Shown piece by piece: positions 1 to 8,948 of a stretch of 64,000 bases of DNA. Where the stretch lies: positions 36,359,787 through 36,423,786 of the forward strand of contig OY720346.1 in assembly GCA_963082975.1 (NCBI GenBank). Direction: 5' to 3'. The notes beneath the pieces are model-generated. The model did not search any database. It had not been told where the DNA came from and saw only the letters and a program-made list of their open reading frames with translations. Made by a program: the position numbers and the translations under genes. How positions within the stretch are numbered: the first letter of the stretch is position 1; each line of letters opens with the position of its first letter. The DNA is from Labia minor (lineage: Eukaryota; Arthropoda; Insecta; Dermaptera; Spongiphoridae).

Positions 1-1101
1 TTTAACAGGGTTTTTTATATCTACTAAAGACGCAGCTGTAGGAATTTTCTCATTGAAATTATTTGGTTTTCGTTTAATGTCTGTTCCTTCACTCTTCTGG
101 AATGAGGATCGAGCTAAGTTGAGGCGTTCTTCGCACTCAACTTCTTTACGAAGATGTTTTAATAAGTCATCCAGATGAGATAGACTTTCTGTTTTTTCGT
201 CATTATCACTTTCAGACGTAATCGATGCTTTCTGTCTTTCCCATAGTCGTAAAATATTATCAGGGAGTGCAGATTCGATAAGAGGAAATAGCATACATGA
301 GTATTTGTCAGCCGTAACCCCGAGACTCTCGAGAGCTCTAACTTGTGTCTCAATTTTATCATAAAGAGATCGTAAAGACAATTTTTTTGTATTAACGTTT
401 TGGTCTAAAACTAATTTTAGAAGTTCACGAACATACAATTCGATTAGAAGTTCGTCTCTTCCAAAACGTTTCTTCATTTGTTTTATGACTTTTTTGTAAT
501 TATTTGCTGAGGGCGGAAAACTTTCAACTAATTCCCGGGCTGGGGATTTTTCTAATGTGGACTGAATCAAGTATTGAAACTTGTCCTCATCATCTAAAGA
601 ATTATCCTCGTGGATTTTATTAAATTGTGCCCAAAAGCAAATCCAGTTTTTTAAATTGCCGTCGAATTTATATAATTGTAATTTTGGTAATTTATAAGTC
701 CGATTTTTTGATTTAACTGAAGAAGATCGGGTATAACTGGATTCGTCAGATGAATTATTATTAATTTTCATTCGTTCGTAAAGAGTATTTATTTCGATCC
801 ATCTGTCTTTATATTCTAAGGCCGAATCAAGTTCATTATCTATTTCATCTTGATCTTGTATTGCAAAATATAATAATTCACTTACTTGTTGTTCGTTATG
901 AGACAAACTGGTATACCTGTCTAGGAGTTTGTTGTATTCTATTTCGATTATATCGTCTGTAGTGTCTTTACATTTTAATATGGATTTCATCTTATTGTAA
1001 CAGGTTGTGAAGAGCCGTCTCAGTCGACTTCTTTCGCTTTTGAGCCGTTTAAACTTGAGTTCTATATCCTCCATTTTCGTTTCACTCTTCTCAGACGCCA
1101 T
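1..1101 (-). mobile_element. BEL/Pao LTR retrotransposon, gag region (fossil, cut by window edge)
   Basis: On the minus strand an open frame begins at the ATG at 1101 and runs off the left edge (367 codons visible). It starts MASEKSETKMED, has a charged helical N-terminal part, and then a block recognisable as the DUF1759 region of BEL/Pao gag: LPKLQLYKFDGNLKNW, then FWAQFNKIHED, and further on the MKKRFG motif. This family encodes gag-protease-RT-integrase in one long frame; only the gag part lies here. The visible part looks whole, so the copy may be fairly young. A primer-binding-like site and the LTR lie just upstream, at higher coordinates. Confidence 0.85.
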
Positions 1102-1114
1102 CGAAAAATTATTT

Positions 1115-1290
1115 CCCCACAAGGGATGCCAAATGTCGGATAAAAATTAGGTTCAAGGGAAACAATGGGATCTGATTAGGTGTTATGTATATTTAAATGA
1201 AGAATAGCGATTAAGATAATTAAATAAGATAATAATTAAATATTATAATCGTATATTTTGAAATGATAAAAAAATTACACTCGAATACAA
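1115..1290 (-). repeat. Candidate primer-binding site and LTR of the BEL/Pao element
   Basis: Read on the minus strand, 1131-1115 gives TGGCATCCCTTGTGGGG, which has the form of a tRNA 3'-end complement beginning TGG. It sits 14 bases before the gag ATG. Next to it, at 1134, plus-strand TGTCGGA could be the LTR boundary. The far LTR end was not identified; LINE-like sequence begins around 1290-1340, so the LTR is either short or interrupted. This is an inference from position and motif only. Confidence 0.5.
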
Positions 1291-1291
1291 A

Positions 1292-1860
1292 AAAGTAGAG
1301 AAGGCTCAATGAGGTAGGTAAAATAAGATAGAACATTTTATGTCAAAAAATTATCTGACACCTACCCTGTCCCATCTCTCTCACGTTCCTTCCTTCATTG
1401 TCCACCCTGTTCACAATTGGTCTTCCAAACGGACGTTTTCCAATCGAACTCCCCACCAATATATTTTTCCTCTCCCATTCTTGCCATGTGCCCTGCCGAT
1501 CCCAGTCTTCTCTATTTTATGACCTATATCTAGAGATGCATTGAGGTCATGCAATTCCTTTTTTATGCAGTCTCCGCCATTCCCCGGTGTCCTCATCTTT
1601 CTTAGGCCCATACATGCTGGGAAGAATCCTATTCTCAAATACTCTGAATCTATTCTCATCTCCCAGGGTTATAGACCATGCCTCCCACCCATATAATACA
1701 ATTAATAATTTAATAATTTTGATCCCCTTTGATAATAATTTTCAGATTGCAACCTCGATTTAAATTCTTTGCAAATATTATTCTCTCTGATACTAATTAT
1801 TTTGTCTTATCACTATTAATTTCAAACCCCATCAATTTTCCTGCCTCGATTAATTTTTTT
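1292..1860 (-). mobile_element. Non-LTR retrotransposon (LINE-A), 3' end of RT open frame, degenerate
   Basis: Minus-strand translation in several frames gives the C-terminal region of a LINE polymerase that recurs in this window: ALYGWEAWSMTLG-like, SEYLRIGFFP, MRTPGN, then the GHVARM-like and GRP-like blocks. The protein track is broken by stops and frameshifts. It is the same family as the pieces near 10.3, 15.4, 28.8, 40.9, 41.6, 44.1, 47.8 and 62.2 kb (here called LINE-A). Only the 3' part is present, as usual for 5'-truncated LINE insertions. An RTE-like or Jockey-like clade cannot be decided from this part. Confidence 0.75.
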
Positions 1861-2017
1861 ATGCTACTTTAAATGTTATTAATTCATTTTGACTATCTTT
1901 TCTTTTCTGTTGCTGGTGGCAACACCACGACACACTATCAGGTGGGAGCGAGAATCAAATTCAAAATTTGGATTATATCAACAACCTGTATCTTATCCCA
2001 ACGTTGAATACCCACTA

Positions 2018-2145
2018 CTTTTCGGTTTTTTAAATTCGGTTTATTTTATTATAGAAAATATAAACTCCGAAAAAGCGTTTAAATAACTTTAGTATGAATA
2101 AAACTATTTCTAAAATAAAATAAACCGAATTTAAAAAACCGAAAA
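2018..2145. repeat. Inverted repeat with 36-39 base arms and repeated spacer
   Basis: The left arm (2018-2056) and right arm (2107-2145) are reverse complements around the core CCGAATTTAAAAAACCG. The sequence TTTAAATAACTTTAGTATGA occurs once between the arms and again directly after the right arm, so the spacer is duplicated. This looks like a templated or fold-back duplication. No protein is implied. Confidence 0.7.
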
Positions 2146-2800
2146 TGTCTTTAAATAACTTTAGTATGAATAATTTACAATTACCAAGTATGAACCTGGC
2201 TATCTACTTTTCGGGAAACAATCCAGTAATTCTCCTTTCGATAAAAAGTGATCTATTAGAAGATAGAAGAAGAGCCTTGTTAAATTCATCAAAAAACTTT
2301 GAAATAAATAAGAGAAGATTTGACAAGAACAGAAGAGAGTATGAATTTTCTGATGGGGATGAAGTATACATAGAATATGGTAATAAACTAAATAGGAAAA
2401 AATTGGATAGTAAGAATAGGTCCTTATAAAATTTTAAAAAGAATTTCTTTGTTAATTGGGGGAAAAAGGGAAAACTTGTTCATTCAAGCAAATTATCACC
2501 TTTTCAGTGAAAAAGTGACCTTTGGGGGGGAGGTATAAATTCTATTTATAGCTTCTTTTAACCTTAGTATATATAGTTTAGGATAGAGGACTTATTAAGT
2601 ATTTATTAAGTATTAATGTAAGATAAGCAGTTAGTTTAATTTTGATTGTATATAATATTCTATAAATAACGTGTAATTTAATTATTCTTTTAGGTATGTA
2701 TTATTTAAATGTGTAAATATTCTAATAATTGTATAATAATTGTAAATATTCTTTTAGAATTAATAAAATCACAACAAAACCGAAGAAACCTTTCTCTCAT
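2145..2800 (+). mobile_element. Ty3/Gypsy LTR retrotransposon relic: integrase C-terminus and downstream LTR
   Basis: The plus strand shows the end of a Ty3/Gypsy-type integrase, including EYEFSDGDEVYIEYG and KLNRKKLD, which resemble the SH3-like C-terminal part that follows the catalytic core. A purine-rich tract (TTTGGGGGGGAGGT, about 2520-2534) comes next, and then AT-rich sequence with a polyadenylation-like AATAAAATCAC near 2762, as expected for a polypurine tract and 3' LTR. The element is truncated and broken and looks old. The LTR end is not sharply defined; 2800 is approximate. Confidence 0.65.
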
Positions 2801-2811
2801 TGAAAGCCACC

Positions 2812-3085
2812 TTACATATATAAGAAAAATCTAATAGATAGTAGTATATATATAAGAAAAACCTAATAGATAGTAGATAGTAGAGAGATGAAGAGAAGAG
2901 AAGAGGTATTGTGTATAGTATATATATAAGAAAAATCTAATAGATAGTAGATAGTAGAGAGATGTTGCTTGATGACCATCGACCTCCCCATCCATCCACC
3001 CGATAGAGTTTCTTACTTATATAGCTAGTTGTATATATATAAGAAAAATCTAATAGATAGTAGTATATATATATATAAGAAAAAC
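2812..3085. repeat. Interspersed tandem repeat, unit about 30 bases
   Basis: The unit TATATATAAGAAAAATCTAA followed by TAGATAGTAG appears about five times with small changes, interrupted by GA-rich and CT-rich spacers. It lies between the Gypsy relic and the Helentron-like repeat. It has no coding potential. Confidence 0.75.
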
Positions 3086-3714
3086 AGATATGGATAGAAC
3101 ATAAATATTTTTAATTTTATTTTATTTATATAGCTGCAGTAGCCGGCGTTGCCCGTGATCATAATACGGAGGCTGTGTCGTCATGAAGGGCTGGGTGACG
3201 TCATATAATTTTAAATTAAGAAAAACATAATGAAGATGATTTTTCCCGAGGATAAAACCAATACATTCCTGGTGATATGTAAAAAAATCTCCTCGTGTGA
3301 AATTTGGTGTGAAAATAACCCTTCCCTTCCTATCGTCTATCGCTAATACTACCACTTCCGGTTTCCGGATTTGCACCAAAAGTTGATCAATTCATCCCAC
3401 TGATGCATTAAGTAAATATACCAAATTTCATCAAACTCCGTTGAGCCGTTCAGGCTGTACACATCTATACGGACTGACAGACATCATGCTAAAAATACTT
3501 TTTACCGACCGACGATAGTAAGGGAGGTATTGTTTTCACACCAAATTTCACATGTGGAGATTTTTACATATCTCCACGAATCATGCATTTTCTTAACAGA
3601 AAAAAGTATTTTTAGCATGATGTCTGTCCGTCCGTCCGTCCGTCCGTATAGATGTGTACAGCCTGAACGTCTCAATCGATTTTGATGAAATTTGGTATAT
3701 TTACTTAATGCATC
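3084..3714. mobile_element. Two DINE/Helentron-like repeats joined head to head
   Basis: About 3084-3500 is a minus-oriented copy of a dispersed repeat (here DINE-A). It carries TGACGTCA at 3196-3203 and ends at the GACAGACATCATGC block. At 3504 a plus-oriented 5' end begins, ACCGACCGACGATAG, followed by the conserved ATCTCCAC block and a (GTCC)n run, to about 3714. Related copies lie at 16.3, 22.0, 46.9, 54.2 and 56.6 kb. The join puts two 5' regions back to back, and the left copy lacks its first 130 bases or so. Confidence 0.7.
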
Positions 3715-3935
3715 AGGGTTTAAGTTTAAGGGCTGTATGATTTATGACTATTTTTTTTTATGTTCTTTTAAATTATTTGAAATTGGTTCATAGATTTTAT
3801 TGTTTATTTATTTTAAATAATAATCTTAATTTTTTTCAAGTACCGAGCGGCGGCTCGGTGAACCAGGTACTTGAATATTATTATTTGGTCATTTACTGAA
3901 AAGTTATGATAAAAACATCGATTTTATCAAATTTT

Positions 3936-3957
3936 TTATTTAATTTATTTATTGAGC
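3936..3957 (-). promoter_or_regulatory. Polyadenylation signals downstream of the 631-aa gene
   Basis: On the minus strand, about 45-65 bases after the stop codon, overlapping AATAAA motifs occur in CTCAATAAATAAATTAAATA. Their position suits the 3' end of the gene at 4001-5896, although AATAAA is common by chance in such AT-rich DNA. Confidence 0.4.
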
Positions 3958-4000
3958 ATTTTGAATTTCAGAATTTAACATTAATTGAAATAAAAATTCT

Positions 4001-5896
4001 CTATCTGGATTGATTTATTGTTAAATGTTTTGAACATTTATTAAAATGTTTTGGCTGAGGTATCATTGAAATTGATTTACATTTGATATTTGTTATTGGT
4101 TTCTTATTTGTATCATCCGTATCGTCGTCATTGTCATTATCGATAGCATTATTATAGCTCCTTTTGTGGGGATAATGTCTTCTGGCATAAATGATTTCCG
4201 TCTTTTTTGGATAACTTATTTTTAATCTCTCCTTATTCAATTGAATAAAGTTCTTTTTAGGATAACTTTCATATTTATTTAAATTAATATTCTTTGCTAC
4301 ATCATCACAGTGTTTTTTCATATTTTGATTATGTTTATTTTCCGAATAATTATGACTGGAATTTTCACATGTATTTGTCTCAATCATAGTTTTCGTTAAA
4401 TTTTGTTTTCTTATCGTTGTTTTAGCAATTTTAAACTCTTTTTGATTACCGATAGAATTTGTAAAATTAATTTTTGATTGTATTTGTAATGGTTTTAATT
4501 TATAATTCATTTTTCTTTTTGATGAAACAACCCGTGGGGGGTTTATTTTACGAATTAAATTATTTTCAGATCGTTTATATTTCATGTTAATTTTTCCTAA
4601 AGATTCTTTCTTTGTGGTTCTTGAAACTTTCTTCTTTTTATGAATGATATTTGGCACAAAACCCAAATTTCGTTTATCTTTATTAGTTTTCAATGAATCT
4701 TCTTTATTTAATAATCTCAAACTACCCTTGGAGAAATGCTTGATAATGACATTATCGTTTAAATAAGAAGCAATTGATTCACTATTGGATAGCTCCATAT
4801 TGTCATTTAGAGATGAAGATTGAAAAATGGATTCTAATATTATATTATTTTTACAGATACTTTCTTTGGATTTATTTGATAGAGCGGTGGAAGGCGTTTT
4901 TTTAATTTGTGGAGATTCTTTTGATTCTCGTTCTTCTTTTCTAAGACTCTCTTCTTGCAATTTCTTTATGATTATATTTTCAATGAGTTCGATGGAATTA
5001 TTTTCTATATTTGAATCGATGTCGTTGTTCATTTTCAAAGTACTTGTTGGAACTTTTGATTGATTGGATGTTGCTGTTTTTGTTGGTTGTATTTCAATCT
5101 CATTTGTTGTCTCTTTTGTAGTCTGACATTTTTTATTATAATATATAGTTTTAGATGTTTGTGGTAAAAAGTAGGAACTGCGTCTGAGAAATAGAAAATT
5201 GTTCGGATCATCTTGAACGGTATCCGTGTGTTTATGGTGAATTTGTTTAATTGTTGAACCAAAAGTAGTAGCATTGCTCTCCGATTGAAGTTGTTGTACG
5301 GATTCAGCAATCCGATTAACCTGTTCTTGGATCCATGCAATTTTTTTATTAAACAACCCTTCAATTGGTTTAAATTTTGAGCTGAGACATTGTTTCGATT
5401 GTAATCGCTCAAGATTATATATTAATCGTTTTGCTTTTTCTTCATAAATCATTTGTGCATTTTTTAAATTTTCAATTAGCTCCTTATGTTTTATTTTACT
5501 TTTCATGAGAGATCCATCAATCATCGTCGATGATTTATTCTCAGTGTGCATAATTGGATAACAATTTCTTTCTTCGGGCTCAAAATCATTCGTATACGTC
5601 GTGAAACATTCACATGAATTCAATTTTTTCCAAGGCATGAGCCACCATTTCGAACTTTTCTCACTTGGTTCATTTTTCTTCGGAATACGATATTTAAAGC
5701 GCAAATACCACGGAAGAAGATCCGAACGTCGTGATGGAATCATGATTTGATTGTCAGAAGATTTTGATTCTTCTTCTTCTTCTTCTGATTGTGTTTGAGG
5801 CTGTGGCGGGGTAGTTATTTGTGGTAGACGTCCCAATGACTTCAGAACCAGGTGAATCATTCTCTTTTCTCGCTCAGGCTCCAAAAACGCATTCAT
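4001..5896 (-). CDS. Uncharacterised 631-residue Lys/Asn/Ser-rich protein
   Basis: A single uninterrupted minus-strand frame of 631 codons, exceptional for DNA this AT-rich, so it is almost certainly coding. The ATG at 5896 has a favourable context (A at -3). The N-terminus contains hydrophobic MIHLVLKSLGRLPQ, then an acidic run (SEEEEEESKSS, residues about 37-47), then a Trp-rich stretch with LLPWYLRFKY and WWLMPWKKL (about 60-95). A likely coiled segment with KAKRLIYNLERLQSKQ follows (about 150-170). The rest is low-complexity and basic with many KK and RK pairs, plus an acidic DNDNDDDTDD near residue 590. No signal peptide or transmembrane helix is evident. I do not recognise the family; it could be a nuclear or cytoskeletal scaffold, or one large exon of a longer gene. 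AATAAA motifs follow the stop. Confidence 0.75.
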   Translation of the reverse strand: MNAFLEPEREKRMIHLVLKSLGRLPQITTPPQPQTQSEEEEEESKSSDNQIMIPSRRSDLLPWYLRFKYRIPKKNEPSEKSSKWWLMPWKKLNSCECFTTYTNDFEPEERNCYPIMHTENKSSTMIDGSLMKSKIKHKELIENLKNAQMIYEEKAKRLIYNLERLQSKQCLSSKFKPIEGLFNKKIAWIQEQVNRIAESVQQLQSESNATTFGSTIKQIHHKHTDTVQDDPNNFLFLRRSSYFLPQTSKTIYYNKKCQTTKETTNEIEIQPTKTATSNQSKVPTSTLKMNNDIDSNIENNSIELIENIIIKKLQEESLRKEERESKESPQIKKTPSTALSNKSKESICKNNIILESIFQSSSLNDNMELSNSESIASYLNDNVIIKHFSKGSLRLLNKEDSLKTNKDKRNLGFVPNIIHKKKKVSRTTKKESLGKINMKYKRSENNLIRKINPPRVVSSKRKMNYKLKPLQIQSKINFTNSIGNQKEFKIAKTTIRKQNLTKTMIETNTCENSSHNYSENKHNQNMKKHCDDVAKNINLNKYESYPKKNFIQLNKERLKISYPKKTEIIYARRHYPHKRSYNNAIDNDNDDDTDDTNKKPITNIKCKSISMIPQPKHFNKCSKHLTINQSR

Positions 5897-6116
5897 CGTT
5901 GCCTAGTAAATCAATACAATTAAGCCTATTTGATTTGCTAAGTAAAGAAACGATCGAGCTCAAAATAATCTTTACACTATACTATACTCTTTTATAACTA
6001 AATTTTGGTTTTTCCATTTTTAAATATAATCGCATTTATAAAGATATCAGAATTTATTTTATATTTAAAATTTGAAAACGATACGTTTATTTTACAAAGT
6101 TATATAAAAAATAAAG

Positions 6117-6369
6117 TACCGGGACCCCGAGCCTCGGCTCGGTACTTAAGTTAAAAAAAATGATTCATTATTATTGGGTTTGGCTGATAATATTAATACC
6201 TGGGATACCGAGCTGTCGCTCGACCCTTTAAAAAATATTAATATATAATTCTTTAATTATTTATTACAATTATTAAATGTTGCATCATTGCATCAATCTG
6301 ATTAAAATGAATTGAACTGGGGACCTCAATAATACAAACAAACAATTTTAGCTAGCATAATAAGATTAA
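6117..6369 (+). repeat. Hairpin repeat (family H), internally deleted copy
   Basis: It begins TACCGGGACCCCGAGCCTCG and contains the palindrome CCGAGCCTCGGCTCGG, then TTAAGTT plus an A-run, ATGATTCATTATTATTGGG, and a second small hairpin GAGCTGTCGCTC. It ends TTTTAGCTAGCATAATAAGA. The long copies near 17.7-19.3 and 31.5-33.0 kb have the same beginning and end but a longer middle. Confidence 0.75.
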
Positions 6370-6897
6370 TTCAAGTAATATCGTCTATTTCTATTCGACA
6401 CTATTTTCAGTTATGAAATGAACAGTCAGTAGAGAGTAAAAAAAAATTGTAATTGAACACCGCCGTATTTTAAAATAATTAAATTATTTTAAAGATTATA
6501 AAATAAAAATTATTGTATTAACATTAAAAATATTGAAATAAAAAATAATAGTTTGATTTAATAAACTAAAATAAAATATTATAAACATTTTTAGTGGAAA
6601 TTTCTCAGGGAGGTAGGGAGCCCAATTCATTTAACCATCCATGTTACATAAGGCAAAATAATGTCTTAACACTCCCTTTTTTAAAATTTAAAATAGAGGG
6701 AGAGAAAGAGTTTCAATTATATTCGAATAGTCGATATATTCTATATATCAGTATTTTTTTCTGAATTTAATACCAAGTTGATTTTCAAAATTTTCTATTC
6801 TTTATGCATATGATTGATAGCACGTGTTAAAATTTAAACAAATTCAAATATTCTAATTTTTAAATTCATATATAATTTAATATTATTTTTTCGAGAC

Positions 6898-7001
6898 TAA
6901 TGGCAAATACCGGTGGCCCTAATCAGAGCAAGAGAAGACTCCTTAAGGTAGCGGCCCAGTCGATGATGTTATATGGATCGGAGATTTGGGCTTTACAACT
7001 A
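6898..7001 (+). mobile_element. Short fragment of a second LINE family (R1/Jockey-like RT)
   Basis: About 100 bases translate to MANTGGPNQSKRRLL then VAAQSMMLYGSEIWA. This matches the well-known GGP...RRLL...LLYGAEIW block in the polymerase of R1/Jockey/I-type LINEs. Both flanks lose similarity at once, so this is a tiny remnant. It differs from LINE-A, whose matching motif is VVLYGCEAWSMT. Confidence 0.65.
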
Positions 7002-7084
7002 TATTTTAAGTGACAAAATGATTTCTTGGTTATATAAAAATTAAAATATTATTCGTTATATCTTTATTATACAGAAAAGTAGGC

Positions 7085-8231
7085 GTGTTAATATAAAATA
7101 TATACTTGGGACACCGAACTATCACTCGACCCTTTAACCAATTTATACAATTTATTTTTATATACTTTAAAAATTTTACAATTTTTTAATTATTTATTAT
7201 AATTGTTAAATGGGATTTCTAAAAATGACCCATTCAAAATTTGTTTCCTAAAATGTTTCAAATTAATTATATCAGTGTGTCTGTTTCTCGATTTTTTAAA
7301 TTTTGATTTTGGATTCGATTAGAGTTTAAAATGTGTAAATGTAAAGTGTGGTCTTGGTTTTTTAAAATTCATTTGGGAACATGGTCAAATCGGCGGTCAA
7401 AGTTGAAAATTCCCCCATATATTATAACTACTGTAATTAGTATTATTATAATGTAAAATTATAAAGAAAAAATACTTAGATATTATTGTAGACATTTTCA
7501 TTCTGTAAATTAAATAATTTTATTTCATTTAAATAAATATCTATTTTTAAATATTTTTTTCTCTATACATTATTTATCTAATTCTCACAATATATTAAGA
7601 TCATACCGGGACCCTGAGCCTCGGCTCGGTAATTAAGTTAAAAAAAATTAATTCATTATTATTGGGTTTGGCTGATAATATTAATACTTGGGACACCGAG
7701 CTGATATACAATTTTTTAATTGATTTATTACAATTATTATCATTGCATCAATCTGATTAAAATAAATGGAACTGGGGTCCTCAATAATACATAAATATGT
7801 ATTATTAGGTATGTTTCTAAGTGCATGAATATTTTTTTTTATTGGAAGAATGATATATATTTATCGTAATTTATAATTATAAAATATTATTAAAATATAT
7901 ATTTTTAATTTTATTTCGAAATTAAATAAAAATTTTTAAAATATTTTAAATATAAAAAAAATATTAATACAATATCCTTTAAAAAAAGGCGGGAGTAAAA
8001 TTTAAAAATGGATGCCATTTTTGACGTCACCCATATATAATTTTTAATTAAGAAATAAATAATGAAGCTGTATGTTTCTAGAGATATGATCAATAAAACT
8101 TAATTTTTCTTTATAAATACTATATCTAGTGTGAATTTGAAAAAAATCGTTAGAGCGGTTTTTGAGAACCAATGGCTATATATAGAAATATAGATATATA
8201 CAATTTTAGCTAGCATAATAAGATAAGATAA
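7085..8231 (+). repeat. Hairpin repeat (family H), longer diverged copy
   Basis: This copy shares with the 31.5-33.0 kb copy the segment with ATTTTCATTCTGTAAATTAA (about 7495), the hairpin start at 7604, the AATTTTATTTCGAAATTAAA block (about 7905), a GGCGGGAGTAAAATTT block (7988), TGACGTCA at 8022-8029, the TTAGAGCGGTTTTTGAGAAC block, and the terminal TTTTAGCTAGCATAATAAGA ending in (GATAA)n near 8231. The tRNA-like part present in the long arms is absent. It lies between gene 1 and the IR gene. Confidence 0.75.
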
Positions 8232-8244
8232 AGTGGGGTAGAGG

Positions 8245-8410
8245 TATATGATCAGTAAAACGGATCATCTGAATTTTTTTCTTGATTTTCGGAGGTCGAA
8301 ACATTTTATTAGTAGCACCCAATTCTGATGGCTTAGACTTAGACTGAGAGAAATTTCCTTGTCATGTCTGGGACTTGAACACAGGACCAAGTTCGCCTGA
8401 CTACTTTGCG
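8245..8410 (-). repeat. tRNA-derived SINE, diverged copy
   Basis: On the minus strand GTTCAAGTCCCAGACATG fits a pol III B box (GTTCAAGTCC). The downstream body with TGATCAG and TTGATTTTC matches two other copies at 22.5 and 50.2 kb. The A box is not clear here. Confidence 0.55.
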
Positions 8411-8948
8411 TTTTATATAATAAGTAATTTGACAAAATATTTTAAAATATTATTATTGTATATATAAATCAATATATTTTGTGTGAAATTTTGACAATTA
8501 TTTAGATAAATATTTTTCCAATATTTCTTTTTTTTGAGTGAAAAATTTTAAAACGTAAATAATAATATAATTTTATTGCTAATTTTATATATGGGTAAAA
8601 AAACAATTTTCTTAATACGGTTACCTCAAGCTGGTACGAAGAGAGCCACACTATTTTTAGTCACCTGCTAAATTTGAAAATAACTAATGTATACATAATT
8701 ATAAATATTAACATTAATTTTTTATTTTATTAATTTAATAATATTTATTTACATTCTTTTTTACTAATTGACATTTAAGTAATACATAATTTTATGAAAA
8801 AAATATATTAATGTAGTTAATTGAATCTATACAATAATTTAATAATTCTATATATAATGTTTATATATATTTATATATACATGTTTTTATATTTTATAGC
8901 CAGTAAAACATAAGTCAGTAATCCTAAGTCAATAATCAGTATATGGAT

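Noticed and set aside
3615-3650. CRISPR-like or satellite array at the (GTCC)n runs
   Set aside because: These are tetranucleotide runs of variable length within a transposable element; spacers and repeats of CRISPR type are absent.
4827-5412. Small frames on both strands within the 631-residue gene
   Set aside because: They are out-of-frame or antisense shadows of the long coding frame.
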